Shown: positions 43,080-52,608, counted from the stretch's first letter. The stretch is DNA of 64,000 nt from ZLKRG08 sp046048895 (GCA_046048895.1 JBJOFF010000001.1:62001-126000), one strand, 5' to 3'. Numbers and translations are program-made. The notes: generated from the sequence alone by a model not told the origin.

Positions 43080-43844
43080 ATGGGTAGAGTTCAAAATCGC
43101 GTTGCAATCGTTACTGGTGCAGCTTCTGGAATCGGTGAGGCAAGCGCAATTCGATTAGCCGAAGAGGGCGCAAAAGTAATCTGTGCTGATTTGAATTTAG
43201 CCGGCGCCGAAGAGACCGCAAAGAAAATTGTGGCAATAGGCGGAACTGCCAACGCATTTCAAATTGATATTGCAGATTCAGAACAATGCGATGCGCTAGC
43301 TGCTGATACATTAAAGCGATATGGCTCAATTGATATCTTGGTAAATAACGCTGGCGTAAATTTGCCAGGCACATTCCATGAAGTTCCAAATGAAATTATT
43401 CAAAAGACTCTGCAAGTCAACGTAGCAGGCATGATGTATCTATCTCGCGCATGCATTCCGCAGATGCTTAAGCAGAAGAGTGGTTCAATCGTAAATATGT
43501 CATCTATTAATGGTTTAGTTTCCGAACCATTCTTAGCTGTCTACTCGGCATCTAAGGGCGCAGTCGTGATGCTAACTCGTGGTATCGCACTTGATTATGC
43601 AAAGACCGGAATCCGCTGCAATGCCATATGCCCAGGATGGGTCGATACTCCTATTAATTATGCGCACGCAGATCTGCTTGGTGGAATTAATAAGGTTTAT
43701 GACGGCATCTCAGTCTTCCAGCCAATCGGTCGACCAGGTGAGCCTCGCGAAATCGCACACCTTGTGCTCTTCTTAGCTTCAGATGAAGCCTCATTCATTA
43801 CCGGCTCAATTATCAGCGCAGATGGCGGAATGTCTGCGATGTAA
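43080..43844 (+). CDS. Short-chain dehydrogenase/reductase (SDR)
   Basis: 254 residues: NAD(P)-binding TGAASGIGE, 'NNAGV', catalytic Ser ('VNMSSINGL'), Y-x3-K (YSASK), and 'PGWVDTP'. An acidic Asp after strand 2 (ADLNL) suggests NAD(H). ATG 43080 is the start; an upstream frame extension would run through the terminator hairpin. In the cluster it may oxidise the amine-derived alcohol or aldehyde side product; the substrate is unknown. Confidence 0.88.
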   Translation: MGRVQNRVAIVTGAASGIGEASAIRLAEEGAKVICADLNLAGAEETAKKIVAIGGTANAFQIDIADSEQCDALAADTLKRYGSIDILVNNAGVNLPGTFHEVPNEIIQKTLQVNVAGMMYLSRACIPQMLKQKSGSIVNMSSINGLVSEPFLAVYSASKGAVVMLTRGIALDYAKTGIRCNAICPGWVDTPINYAHADLLGGINKVYDGISVFQPIGRPGEPREIAHLVLFLASDEASFITGSIISADGGMSAM

Positions 43845-43920
43845 CGCAGATAGCACTCATTTTCGCTAAATAAACCAATCTTTTACTGACAAAACGGACT
43901 AATAGGGATAAATTCGAACC

Positions 43921-45285
43921 ATGACTAAAGGAATGCTCAGCGTTGAGCAATTAAAGAAAGATGTCGCAGACGGAACAATCGATACCGTCGTAGTTGTAAT
44001 GACCGACATGCAGGGTCGATTAGTTGGAAAGCGCATCGCGGGCCAATTCTTCATAGATGAAATCGTCAAACACGGTACCGAAGGTTGCAACTATCTGCTG
44101 GCAGTAGATGTCGACATGAATACCGTCGGTGGTTATGAGATGTCATCTTGGGATCGCGGATATTCAGATTTCGCAATGATTCCTGATCTTTCAACGCTTC
44201 GTTATGTTCCTTGGCAAGAAGGTGCGGCGATGGTTACTGCAGATGTGCAGTGGCTAGATCACACAGATGTAGTGGCATCACCACGCCAGATTCTGCGTCG
44301 CCAAATCAAGCGCCTCGAAGAAGCCGGCATGAAAGCCTTTGTTGGCACCGAACTTGAATTTATCGTTTTCAATAACACATACGAAGATGCATGGAATAAG
44401 CGCTACCGCGATTTAACTCCAGCAAACCAGTACAACGTGGACTACTCAATTCTTGGTGGATCTCGTATCGAACCTCTGCTTCGCCAAATTCGTTTGGGAA
44501 TGACTGGTGCCGGAATGTATGTCGAATCCGTAAAGGGCGAGTGCAACTTCGGTCAGCATGAAATTGCATTTAAATACGATGAAGCGCTAAAGACTTGCGA
44601 CAATCACGTGATCTATAAGAATGGTGCAAAAGAGATCGCATCAGATATGGGTTATGCGTTGACTTTCATGGCTAAGTTCAATGAACGCGAAGGAAACTCT
44701 TCACACATTCACTGCTCATTCCGCGGACTTAACGGTGAAATGGTGTTGGCCGATGATTCTGATAAGGAACATGGCTTATCTCAGGTCGGAAAGCACTTCC
44801 TCGCAGGCATGCAGGCGCACCTACGTGAACTTTCATTGATGTGGGCGCCAACTATTAACTCTTACAAGCGCTATCAACCAGGCTCTTTCGCGCCGACTGC
44901 AATCCGCTGGGGTCGCGATAACCGCACTTGTGCACTTCGTTTAGTGGGCCGCGGCCAATCTCTACGCGTAGAAAATCGCGTTCCAGGCGGAGATGTGAAT
45001 CCATATCTTGCAGTAGCGGGAATGATCGCTGCAGGTTTAGATGGAATCCAGAAGAAGTTGCCACTTGAACCAGCTTTCGTGGGCAATGCATATGCATCTG
45101 ATTCTGAATTCGTACCACACACCATGGAGATGGCTCAGAAACTTTGGAACGAATCCGCTTTCATTAAGGAAGCATTCGGTGAAGAAGTTCAGAAGCATTA
45201 TTCAAATATGGCACAGGTTGAAATTGAAGCTTACGGAAAAGCAGTTACCGATTGGGAACTGGTTCGTAACTTCGAACGTTACTAA
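43921..45285 (+). CDS. Glutamine-synthetase-like gamma-glutamyl-amine ligase
   Basis: 454 residues of the GS catalytic family, divergent from true glutamine synthetase: 'GTELEFIVF' and 'GECNFGQHEIAFKYD' metal sites, 'NSSHIHCSF', 'NSYKRYQPGSFAPTAIRWGRDNRTCALR' ATP site and 'RVENRVPGGDVNPYLAVAGMIAAGLDG'. Lacks the adenylylation-type C-terminal tyrosine motif of GlnA. With an amine permease, ALDH, ADH and amidotransferase beside it, it most likely glutamylates a primary amine (PuuA, GlnA3 or GlnA4 type) rather than assimilating ammonia. Confidence 0.85.
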   Translation: MTKGMLSVEQLKKDVADGTIDTVVVVMTDMQGRLVGKRIAGQFFIDEIVKHGTEGCNYLLAVDVDMNTVGGYEMSSWDRGYSDFAMIPDLSTLRYVPWQEGAAMVTADVQWLDHTDVVASPRQILRRQIKRLEEAGMKAFVGTELEFIVFNNTYEDAWNKRYRDLTPANQYNVDYSILGGSRIEPLLRQIRLGMTGAGMYVESVKGECNFGQHEIAFKYDEALKTCDNHVIYKNGAKEIASDMGYALTFMAKFNEREGNSSHIHCSFRGLNGEMVLADDSDKEHGLSQVGKHFLAGMQAHLRELSLMWAPTINSYKRYQPGSFAPTAIRWGRDNRTCALRLVGRGQSLRVENRVPGGDVNPYLAVAGMIAAGLDGIQKKLPLEPAFVGNAYASDSEFVPHTMEMAQKLWNESAFIKEAFGEEVQKHYSNMAQVEIEAYGKAVTDWELVRNFERY

Positions 45286-45348
45286 TCCCCATAGTAAATT
45301 TAAATTGGCAATATTGAGTAGAGACCAGAAAGTAGATAAAAGTAGAGC

Positions 45349-46710
45349 ATGAGCACAAAATACGACGTAATAAATCCTGCCACCGAACAAGTTGTAACTC
45401 AGATTCACGAAGCATCTGTTGAAGAAACTGATGCAATTATCGCGAAAGCTGCGGAAGCATTTAAGTCATGGCGCAATGTAACTCCGTATGATCGCTCAAA
45501 TTTACTTCGCGCTTTCTCAAATAAGGTTCGCGAACATCGCGAAGAGTTGGCGCAGATGGAAATTACCAACTCTGGTCACACTCGCGGCAATGCGCTCTGG
45601 GAAGCAGATAACGTTGCCAATGTTTTGAATTACTACGCAGGTGTGCCAGAGCGTTTATATGGTCGCCAAATTCCAGTAGCTGGTGGCGTCGACATTACAT
45701 TTAAAGAGCCAATCGGTGTGGTTGGAATTATCGTGCCTTGGAACTTTCCAATGCCGATTGCAGGTTGGGGTTTTGGCGCAGCGTTAGCAACAGGTAACAC
45801 CGTTGTGTTAAAGCCTGCCGAACTAACTCCAATGACTGCGATTCGCTTAGGTGAATTAGCTCTTGAAGCAGGAATTCCAGATGGCGTTTTAAATATCATC
45901 CCTGGCAAAGGCAGCGTAGTTGGCGCTCGTTTTGTGACAAATCCATTGGTCCGCAAGGTTTCCTTTACCGGCTCAACTGCAGTCGGCAAAGGCATTATGG
46001 CGGGCTGCGCCGATCAAGTTAAGCGCGTAACTCTTGAACTTGGCGGCAAGAGCGCAAATATTATTTTCGCTGATTCAGATATCGAAGCAGCTGCTGCAAG
46101 TGCACCGGGCGGAGTCTTTGATAACGCCGGACAGGATTGCTGCGCACGCACACGAATATTGGTCGAACGCAAAGCTTTCGATAAGTTCATGGAACATTTC
46201 GAAAGAAGCGTTAAAGCATTCCGTTGCGAAGATCCAAATTTAGATTCCGCTGGAATGGGACCACTAATTTCAAAGAAACAGATGGATACCGTTACTTCTT
46301 ACATTGATGAGACCGTTGCATTCCAAGGTAGCGCACCGACCGGTCCTGGTTACTGGGTGCCGCCAACTGTGTTGATGCCTAAAGATACAAAAGCAAAATC
46401 TTGGCAGGAAGAAATTTTCGGACCAGTAGTAGCGGTACTTCCATTTGATGATGAAGCAGATGCGATTGAAAAAGCAAATGATTCGATTTATGGATTATCA
46501 GGATCTATTTTCACTAGCAACTTAGGTCGTGCGATGCGCGTATCTCGTGCAGTTGAATCCGGCAACTTATCTGTAAATTCCCACTCATCTGTTCGCTACT
46601 GGACACCATTCGGCGGATACAAGCAATCAGGTCTTGGCCGTGCACTCGGTCCAGATTCATTAGATATGTACACCGAAACCAAGAACGTTTTCTTTAACAC
46701 CGAAAGCTAA
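45349..46710 (+). CDS. NAD(P)-dependent aldehyde dehydrogenase
   Basis: 453 residues: 'VVGIIVPWNFPMPIAGWG' with catalytic Asn, 'FTGSTAVGKGI' cofactor loop, 'LELGGKSANIIFADSD' with Glu, and catalytic Cys in 'NAGQDCCART'. It ends with 'KQSGLGRALG'. Probably oxidises the gamma-glutamyl aminoaldehyde made in the same cluster. It follows the GS-like gene by 63 bp. A strong terminator follows. Confidence 0.92.
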   Translation: MSTKYDVINPATEQVVTQIHEASVEETDAIIAKAAEAFKSWRNVTPYDRSNLLRAFSNKVREHREELAQMEITNSGHTRGNALWEADNVANVLNYYAGVPERLYGRQIPVAGGVDITFKEPIGVVGIIVPWNFPMPIAGWGFGAALATGNTVVLKPAELTPMTAIRLGELALEAGIPDGVLNIIPGKGSVVGARFVTNPLVRKVSFTGSTAVGKGIMAGCADQVKRVTLELGGKSANIIFADSDIEAAAASAPGGVFDNAGQDCCARTRILVERKAFDKFMEHFERSVKAFRCEDPNLDSAGMGPLISKKQMDTVTSYIDETVAFQGSAPTGPGYWVPPTVLMPKDTKAKSWQEEIFGPVVAVLPFDDEADAIEKANDSIYGLSGSIFTSNLGRAMRVSRAVESGNLSVNSHSSVRYWTPFGGYKQSGLGRALGPDSLDMYTETKNVFFNTES

Positions 46711-46720
46711 GCTCTCAAAT

Positions 46721-46755
46721 AAAAAACCCGCCTATAAAAATAGGCGGGTTTTTTT
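46721..46755. terminator. Bidirectional intrinsic terminator
   Basis: A6-CCCGCCTA / TAGGCGGG-T7 forms a stem around TAAAAA between convergent ALDH and alcohol dehydrogenase genes. Confidence 0.93.
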
Positions 46756-46766
46756 AATGAACTGAA

Positions 46767-47939
46767 TTAGCGAGAAGTAAGGGCCAGCGCTGAATTAAAG
46801 GCCTCTACAACTTCATCCTTGCTCCATGGGGTTGGAGCTTGGGTAATAAAGAAGTCTTTAAGCGCGATATCAGCTAAATTATCAATATCTTTCGCTTCAA
46901 AACCAAGGCTAGATAGCACAGGGAAGTTAAGTTCTTTAAGGATCTCACGTACCTTATTAACTACGCGTGAACCATCTTTGGTGCCATCTTGAGGAAGGCC
47001 CATTGCATCAGCAATGCGTTCCATCTTCTCTGGAACCACACGCGCTTCGCGAGTAAGAGTTTCGACAAGAACCAGACCAATTGTTAGACCATGTGGCACA
47101 TGCTTAAGTCCACCTATTGCTTGACCAAGTGAGTGCTCAGCGGTGCAATCAGAGATGTTCATAGTTAAGCCAGCCATCATCGAACCAGCTGCCATTGCTG
47201 CGCGCGCAGCTTTGTCGTTGCCATCTTTAAATGCTGCAGTAAGTGCAGGTGTCATCAAACGAACCGCTTCGTAACCAATCGCATCACCAATTGGAGTTGA
47301 GCACTTTGCAATAATTCCAGCGATACCTTGCGCAAGTGCATCAATGCCAGTGTTAGCAGTCATTGATGGTGGCATTGAATAAGTTAGAACTGGATCAACA
47401 AGTGCAATCTGGGCGCGAAGATTTCCATTTGCAATACCCGTCTTGCGACCAGCTTCTGGATCAGAGATCACAGAGCCACCAGAAACTTCAGAACCGGTAC
47501 CTGCAGATGTTGGAAGCGCGATTAATGGAATGGTTGGCGCTGGATAATTTGGTGACTTTGATTGCCAATCGCGGAAAGTGCAATTTAATTGAGCACATAG
47601 ACGGGCAGCCTTTGCAGTATCAATAACTGAACCGCCACCAAGAGCGATAACTGAATCGCAACCAGCTGCCTTTAGTGCGCTAATAGCATCTTCAACCATC
47701 TGAATTGTTGGTTCGCCAGCTGGCTTTTCAAAGATCACTACATCGCAAGCGCCCTGTACCTTTTTGATAAGAGCTGCCGCAGCAGGATTGAATTTCTCGA
47801 TGCCTTCATCAACCATCAAGAATGCTTTCTTAGATTCCACTTCCTTAATCACATCCGGAAGAGTCTCAGAGATATTTTCGCCGAATCGAATCTTGACTGG
47901 TAAATGGTTATTAAATGCGCCTAAAACTGAAGTTGTCAT
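46767..47939 (-). CDS. Iron-containing (group III) alcohol dehydrogenase
   Basis: 390 residues: 'GGGSVIDTAKA' nucleotide-binding loop, 'PTSAGTGSEVS', and metal ligands in 'NTGIDALAQGI', 'DCTAEHSLGQAIGG' and 'HVPHGLTIG'. It oxidises a primary alcohol with NAD(P). Convergent with ALDH. An alcohol dehydrogenase has no role in putrescine breakdown, so it points to a hydroxylated amine as substrate of the cluster. Confidence 0.9.
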   Translation of the reverse strand: MTTSVLGAFNNHLPVKIRFGENISETLPDVIKEVESKKAFLMVDEGIEKFNPAAAALIKKVQGACDVVIFEKPAGEPTIQMVEDAISALKAAGCDSVIALGGGSVIDTAKAARLCAQLNCTFRDWQSKSPNYPAPTIPLIALPTSAGTGSEVSGGSVISDPEAGRKTGIANGNLRAQIALVDPVLTYSMPPSMTANTGIDALAQGIAGIIAKCSTPIGDAIGYEAVRLMTPALTAAFKDGNDKAARAAMAAGSMMAGLTMNISDCTAEHSLGQAIGGLKHVPHGLTIGLVLVETLTREARVVPEKMERIADAMGLPQDGTKDGSRVVNKVREILKELNFPVLSSLGFEAKDIDNLADIALKDFFITQAPTPWSKDEVVEAFNSALALTSR

Positions 47940-47974
47940 GCGCTAAAGATATCTCTAAAGCTTGCTTTAAAAAA

Positions 47975-48715
47975 CTATGCGAGTACGGGCTTTATTTCAC
48001 TCGTGGCAATGTGGTCTAGGAAATAGTCAACGAGTGCTTGCGCTCTGGCATTAGCGCCTGGTTCTTCGGCTTTTGTCTGACGGCGCAGGATTTCTACATC
48101 TAACCCTTCACCCTCAATCTCTTCAGGGCCGCCATCCATTTCTAACCAACAATCTAAAACATCTAAATCAATTTCGGGATGAAATTGCAATCCAAGTGTG
48201 CGCCCCATAACAAATGCTTGTGGAGCAATTGGTGTACGTGCTAACTCCGTCGCACCTGGTGGAACTTGAAAACGATCCCAGTGATATTGAAACCATGGTC
48301 CATTAGAAATAATCTCTGGAAAATCAGTCATTACAAAATGCCAACCAATTTCACTGCGCGGTGCGCGAGCGACTGATCCACCAAGTGCACGCGCCATTAA
48401 CTGTCCGCCAAAGCAAACTCCAAAAATCGGCTGTCCGGCATTATGTGCTTTGGTTACCAATTCCAATTCCGGAAGTAACCAGTTGCCGATTCGTTCATCT
48501 TCCCAAACACCCCAAGGTGCGCCCATTGGAACGATGACATCGTATTCAGAGAAATCTGGCCACTTGATAGTCACATTAGGAGAATCAAAATTATGTTCTT
48601 CAACAATCGGCATACGTACAACTTGATAGCCGCGATTTTCGAAAGCGCGCCAAAGCGGACCACTTAAAGTTACGTGATCATGTTCGATAAAGAGTGCGCG
48701 TTTTTTATTTTCCAT
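47975..48715 (-). CDS. Class I (GATase1) glutamine amidotransferase-like hydrolase
   Basis: 246 residues with nucleophile elbow 'GVCFGGQLMARALGG' (Cys), and 'GLQFHPEIDLD' carrying His and Glu of the triad. Resembles GMP-synthase-type stand-alone amidotransferases; in gamma-glutamyl pathways such enzymes hydrolyse the gamma-glutamyl product back to glutamate. Next to the alcohol dehydrogenase on the same strand, 35 bp upstream. Confidence 0.85.
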   Translation of the reverse strand: MENKKRALFIEHDHVTLSGPLWRAFENRGYQVVRMPIVEEHNFDSPNVTIKWPDFSEYDVIVPMGAPWGVWEDERIGNWLLPELELVTKAHNAGQPIFGVCFGGQLMARALGGSVARAPRSEIGWHFVMTDFPEIISNGPWFQYHWDRFQVPPGATELARTPIAPQAFVMGRTLGLQFHPEIDLDVLDCWLEMDGGPEEIEGEGLDVEILRRQTKAEEPGANARAQALVDYFLDHIATSEIKPVLA

Positions 48716-48732
48716 CAGGGTGGCAATAGTAA

Positions 48733-48765
48733 AACAACCCCGACAGGAAACCTATCGGGGTTGTT
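48733..48765. terminator. Bidirectional intrinsic terminator
   Basis: AACAACCCCGA / TCGGGGTTGTT (11 bp). On the minus strand a TTTT tail follows; it ends the sulfide:quinone reductase-like gene. Confidence 0.85.
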
Positions 48766-48790
48766 ACTCCTTAATCATTGGAGAGCTCGA

Positions 48791-49993
48791 TTAAGGAAGA
48801 TTTACACGTCCGCCCTTCATTTTCCAGATGAAGTACTTCTCAAAAGCGAGCTTCGCTAAGTGGTTCTGTGGACCAGGGATCAAGACACCAGCCTTGCGTG
48901 GAGGCAACATCTTGTCTGCCAGAATCAAAACACCGTTATTTCCCGCATCCATGATGCAGACCGCTGGAATATCGCCAAATGCCTTCTCGTGATCAGGCAG
49001 TTCGCCCTTAATTTGAGCTGCAATGTTCTTAGCTGCAGTGTGCGCCATCTGTTCAGTTGGAAAACCAGTCTTTGGAATTCCAACCGGAGTCGGAGTAGTC
49101 CATGGGGCCTTAACTGCAGCTGCAAGCCCAACTGCATAAATATGATCCCACTTATTTGATTGATAAGTTGGTCGAACTTCTACAAATGCTTGTGCATTAG
49201 TTAGTCCAGGCGTCTTTAATAGGAAATCTTGTCCCACAAATGGCGGAATGATCATGTTAAATTTGAAATCGTATTTCTTGCCATCTTTGGCAACTATACG
49301 ACCATCATCTACGTGATCCATTTCTACATTTGTTGCGTAATCAATTTTCTCTTTCTTCAAAAACATTTTGAGAAGAGGTTCGCCACCCTTTAATCCGCCA
49401 ATACCAAAGTGGCCTAAGAATGGTTCGGAAGTTACATAAGTAAGCTTTACATCTTTCTTGATGCCAGCCTTTTTTAGCTGATAGCTAGTATTGAAAAGAA
49501 ATTCATAGGCAGCGCCAAAGCAACTTGCAGATTGGGTTGCGCCAATAACAATGTCGCCAGGATTATCCAAAAACTTCTTCCAGACCTCACCTGTTTGGAT
49601 AGCATCACTTAATGTGGTGATAGTGGTGGAATTTTCTGATAAACCAGGTACATGCTCAGGCTTATTACGAGTACCAGTTGCAATAACTAAATAATCAAAA
49701 TCTAAGGTTGTGCCATTTGCTAAATCAACTTTTTTAGCGTCAGGATGAATTTCTATTGCAGCGCTTTCTATAAAGTCGACCTCGCCATTTTCAAAGGTTG
49801 GTCGGACTTTAAATGACACATCATTGGTATCGCGGCTGCCAAAAGGCAACCAAATTAATGATGGATTAAATAAGAAGTAGTCCCGATCGCTAACTACCTT
49901 TACATCGACATCATTTCCGAGGTCTTTTTTAAGTGATAGGGCAGCGGTTAGTCCGCCGAAATTTGCCCCTAGAACTACTACTTTCTTAGCCAT
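48791..49993 (-). CDS. Sulfide:quinone oxidoreductase-like flavoprotein
   Basis: 400 residues: N-terminal FAD motif 'VVVLGANFGGLTAALSL', 'YLVIATGTR', and 'SASCFGAAYEFLF', whose cysteine corresponds to a catalytic Cys of SQR-type enzymes; a second Cys is in 'AVCIMDAG'. SQR oxidises sulfide to persulfide and reduces quinone. ATG 49993 has GGAGAG 4-9 nt upstream and is chosen over ATG 50032. Divergent from the CstR-like gene with a shared operator. Confidence 0.8.
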   Translation of the reverse strand: MAKKVVVLGANFGGLTAALSLKKDLGNDVDVKVVSDRDYFLFNPSLIWLPFGSRDTNDVSFKVRPTFENGEVDFIESAAIEIHPDAKKVDLANGTTLDFDYLVIATGTRNKPEHVPGLSENSTTITTLSDAIQTGEVWKKFLDNPGDIVIGATQSASCFGAAYEFLFNTSYQLKKAGIKKDVKLTYVTSEPFLGHFGIGGLKGGEPLLKMFLKKEKIDYATNVEMDHVDDGRIVAKDGKKYDFKFNMIIPPFVGQDFLLKTPGLTNAQAFVEVRPTYQSNKWDHIYAVGLAAAVKAPWTTPTPVGIPKTGFPTEQMAHTAAKNIAAQIKGELPDHEKAFGDIPAVCIMDAGNNGVLILADKMLPPRKAGVLIPGPQNHLAKLAFEKYFIWKMKGGRVNLP

Positions 49994-50041
49994 TTTGCTC
50001 TCCATTTTTATAACCAGCTCATCTTTGAGCACAGTTGCAAG

Positions 50042-50057
50042 ATACCCCTAGGGGTAT
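50042..50057. promoter_or_regulatory. CsoR/CstR-type operator in the divergent promoter region
   Basis: ATACCCCTAGGGGTAT is a perfect 16-bp palindrome with the C4-T-A-G4 core bound by CsoR-family repressors. For the minus strand, TTGAGC and TATCTT lie 18 bp apart with the operator in the spacer; for the plus strand, the -10 region overlaps its right edge. It should control both the SQR-like gene and the operon from 50093. Confidence 0.85.
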
Positions 50058-50092
50058 GCTAGGCTCAAGCCAGAAAGCAGGGGGTAGCACTT

Positions 50093-50380
50093 ATGGCAAA
50101 GGCTTCTACATCACATGTATTAAGTGATCAGGATCAGATTGACGCTATTTCAAAGCGAATTAAGCGAGCACAAGGACAATTAGGCGCAATCGCTCGAATG
50201 CTTGAAGAAGGTCGCAATTGCGATGAGATTGTGATGCAAATGTCCGCAGTAAGTAAGGCGGTGCATACCGCAGCATTCACTCTTATTAGTTCTAGCTTGC
50301 AAGAGTGCATGTTGGATAACAAGCGAAATTCTGAAGAAACCATGAAGAGGCTACAGAAGCTCTTCTTGACTCTGGCTTAA
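50093..50380 (+). CDS. CsoR-family repressor, CstR-like persulfide sensor
   Basis: 95 residues, all-helical DUF156 fold: 'ISKRIKRAQGQLGAIARMLEEGRNCDEIVMQMSAVSKAVHTAAFTLISSSLQECM'. The two cysteines of the family are present, but the His of the copper site (H-x3-C) is Ser (S-L-Q-E-C), which argues against copper and for a CstR-type thiol persulfide sensor. Genes for SQR, rhodanese and CoA-disulfide reductase around it fit. ATG preceded by AGCAGGGGG. Confidence 0.87.
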   Translation: MAKASTSHVLSDQDQIDAISKRIKRAQGQLGAIARMLEEGRNCDEIVMQMSAVSKAVHTAAFTLISSSLQECMLDNKRNSEETMKRLQKLFLTLA

Positions 50381-50433
50381 GAATTTAAAACGTAAAAAGT
50401 CATCAATTAACAAAATAGTAAAGGATAAGAAAT

Positions 50434-50550
50434 ATGTGCAGTGCAGTTCGTTGCGATAGTTGTGGCAAAGCAACCTGGTCAGGTTGTGGCCAACATATTG
50501 AAGAGGCGTTGGCTCCATTTTCAGATGACCAACGTTGCAAGTGCAACTAA
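50434..50550 (+). CDS. Cys-rich 38-residue protein, copy 1
   Basis: MCSAVRCDSCGKATWSGCG... ends RCKCN: six cysteines in 38 residues, in pairs suited to bind zinc or an Fe-S cluster. It is homologous to the 60-residue protein at 52609 (MCS-x3-C-x2-C-x-K-x-T-W-S-G-C-G-x-H-I-E-x-A-L-A ... RCKC). A ribosome-binding AAGGA lies 8 nt upstream. It sits between the repressor and rhodanese genes; no function is known to me. Confidence 0.75.
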   Translation: MCSAVRCDSCGKATWSGCGQHIEEALAPFSDDQRCKCN

Positions 50551-50561
50551 GAGTTAGCAAA

Positions 50562-50951
50562 ATGAAGAAGCTCGCACTTTTAATCGCACCATTCATGATC
50601 TTGCTAACCGCATGTGGCGGTTCAAATGTGCCAATTACTCAAGTTGATGCCGGAGGATTCAGTAGTTACATAGCCAATCCGGGGGTAGTAGTTCTAGATG
50701 TTCGCACCGCAGGAGAGTTTGCAGCTGGCCACATTGAAGGTGCCATCAATATCGATGTTGAAGGCGGTCAATTTGATTCCGGTATTGCTAATTTAGATAA
50801 GAATGCGGAATATGCGATCTATTGCCAGAGCGGTCGTAGATCAATGATTGCTGCAGAGAAGATGGCAGATGCTGGTTTTACTAAATTAACCAATTTGCAA
50901 GAGGGTATCAATTCTTGGATTTCTGCAGGACTTCCGGTGGTCACAAACTAA
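50562..50951 (+). CDS. Rhodanese-domain lipoprotein
   Basis: 129 residues. Lipoprotein signal with lipobox LTAC (MKKLALLIAPFMILLTAC), then a single rhodanese domain with active loop 'YCQSGRRS' (catalytic Cys). An exposed sulfurtransferase that could pass sulfane sulfur at the outer face of the membrane. The ATG at 50562 is chosen because the signal peptide begins there. The stop overlaps the next start (TAATG). Confidence 0.88.
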   Translation: MKKLALLIAPFMILLTACGGSNVPITQVDAGGFSSYIANPGVVVLDVRTAGEFAAGHIEGAINIDVEGGQFDSGIANLDKNAEYAIYCQSGRRSMIAAEKMADAGFTKLTNLQEGINSWISAGLPVVTN

Positions 50952-52582
50952 TGAGAACAGTAATTATCGGTGGCGTTGCAGGTGGCATGTCAGCGGCAAC
51001 CCGACTTCGTCGTCTAGATGAAGCAGCCGAAATCATTGTTTTAGAGCGTTCCGGACATGTTTCGTATGCCAATTGCGGCCTGCCTTATTACGTGGGCGGC
51101 GTAATTGCGGAAGAAGATAAGTTGTACTTACAGACTCCGGAATCATTACATAAGCGCTTTCGATTAGATGTAAGAGTTCATCATGAAGTTATCGAAATTT
51201 CTGCAGAAAAGAAAGTTGTAATCGCACGCGATTTAATCAGTGGCACAGAGAGCGAAATTAGCTTTGACAAATTAATTCTCAGCCCAGGTGCAACGCCAGT
51301 AGTTCCGCCGATTCCTGGAATCGAAAGAGCGCTAACGCTTCGCACCGTTGAAGATGTGATTCGTATATATGATGCAGTTGAAGTTAAGCCAAAGAGCGCC
51401 GTAGTAATTGGCGGCGGATTTATCGGCGTTGAAATGGCCGAGAACTTAGTTCACCGAGGAATCAAGACTGCGCTAATCGAAGCGCTGCCTCAAGTATTAG
51501 CTCCGCTTGATCCAGAGATGGCAGAGCTAGTTCATAAAGAACTTCGTAAAAACGGCATTGAACTTCATTTAGCAAATTCGGTAAAAGAGATCACCGAATC
51601 ACAGGTGTTATTAGCTGATGGCAGCGCAGTAAATGCAGATTTGGTAATTGCTTCAATCGGCGTAAAACCTGATACTTCATTGGCCAAAATTGCAGGTGTG
51701 ACTATTGGCAGCCGCGGTGGAATTTCGGTCAATAATTTCAACCAAACCACTAATCCAGATATTTATGCAATTGGTGATGCCGCAGAAAAGACCGATGAAT
51801 TAACCGGCGAAAGCACCCTAATTCCATTGGCAAATATTGCTAATCGCCACGGAAGAATCACTGCAGATCACATAGCTGGCAAAAAGGTTCGTGAAGTTGC
51901 ATCAATTGGTACCGCCATCGTAAAGGTCTTTGATTTAGCAGTTGCTACAACTGGCTGGAACGCAAAGCGTTTGAGTGCAGCGGGTAAAGAGTTCAAAGAG
52001 ATTCATACCCATCCAAATTCACATGCCACTTATTACCCAGGCGCAACTCAATTTTCCTTGAAGCTAATCTTTGATCCAAAGAGCGGCGAAATTTTAGGCG
52101 CCCAAGGCGTAGGTCGAGATGGCGTTGATAAGAGAATTGATGTGATTGCAACAGCACTAAGAGCGGGGATTACAGCGCCAGCTCTGGCAGATTTGGAGTT
52201 GGCATATGCACCACCATTTGGTTCTGCGAAAGATCCAGTCAACATGCTCGGTTATATCGCAGAAAATATTATCGCTGGAATCACTGAAATTGCTCAGTGG
52301 AACGAACTAGATAAATATAAAGATGCCGGATATGCATTTGTTGATGTACGTAGCGCTTCGGAATTTGCAAACGGCACCATTCCTGGTTCGGTAAATATTC
52401 CAGTTGATGAAATGCGTGAACGTCATAATGAAATTGGTAATAAGAAAGTAGTTGTTAACTGCCAAGTAGGTCAACGTGGCCATGTTGCAACTATGCTGCT
52501 ACGCGCTCTTGGCTATGACGCCAAGAATTTAGATGGCGGTTACTTAACTTGGATTAATTCACCAGCTGGTATACAGAAGTAA
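50951..52582 (+). CDS. CoA-disulfide reductase-type flavoprotein fused to rhodanese
   Basis: 543 residues. FAD motif 'VIIGGVAGGMSAATRLRRLDE', catalytic Cys in 'YANCGLPYYVGG', NAD(P) motif 'AVVIGGGFIGVEMAENL', and C-terminal rhodanese domain (~455-543) with Cys in 'NCQVGQRGH'. Such fusions reduce CoA-persulfide or polysulfide. Start ATG 50951 overlaps the rhodanese stop, and the FAD motif begins immediately after. Confidence 0.9.
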   Translation: MRTVIIGGVAGGMSAATRLRRLDEAAEIIVLERSGHVSYANCGLPYYVGGVIAEEDKLYLQTPESLHKRFRLDVRVHHEVIEISAEKKVVIARDLISGTESEISFDKLILSPGATPVVPPIPGIERALTLRTVEDVIRIYDAVEVKPKSAVVIGGGFIGVEMAENLVHRGIKTALIEALPQVLAPLDPEMAELVHKELRKNGIELHLANSVKEITESQVLLADGSAVNADLVIASIGVKPDTSLAKIAGVTIGSRGGISVNNFNQTTNPDIYAIGDAAEKTDELTGESTLIPLANIANRHGRITADHIAGKKVREVASIGTAIVKVFDLAVATTGWNAKRLSAAGKEFKEIHTHPNSHATYYPGATQFSLKLIFDPKSGEILGAQGVGRDGVDKRIDVIATALRAGITAPALADLELAYAPPFGSAKDPVNMLGYIAENIIAGITEIAQWNELDKYKDAGYAFVDVRSASEFANGTIPGSVNIPVDEMRERHNEIGNKKVVVNCQVGQRGHVATMLLRALGYDAKNLDGGYLTWINSPAGIQK

Positions 52583-52608
52583 GGTCAAAACGAGAGGACG
52601 CAATTTTT

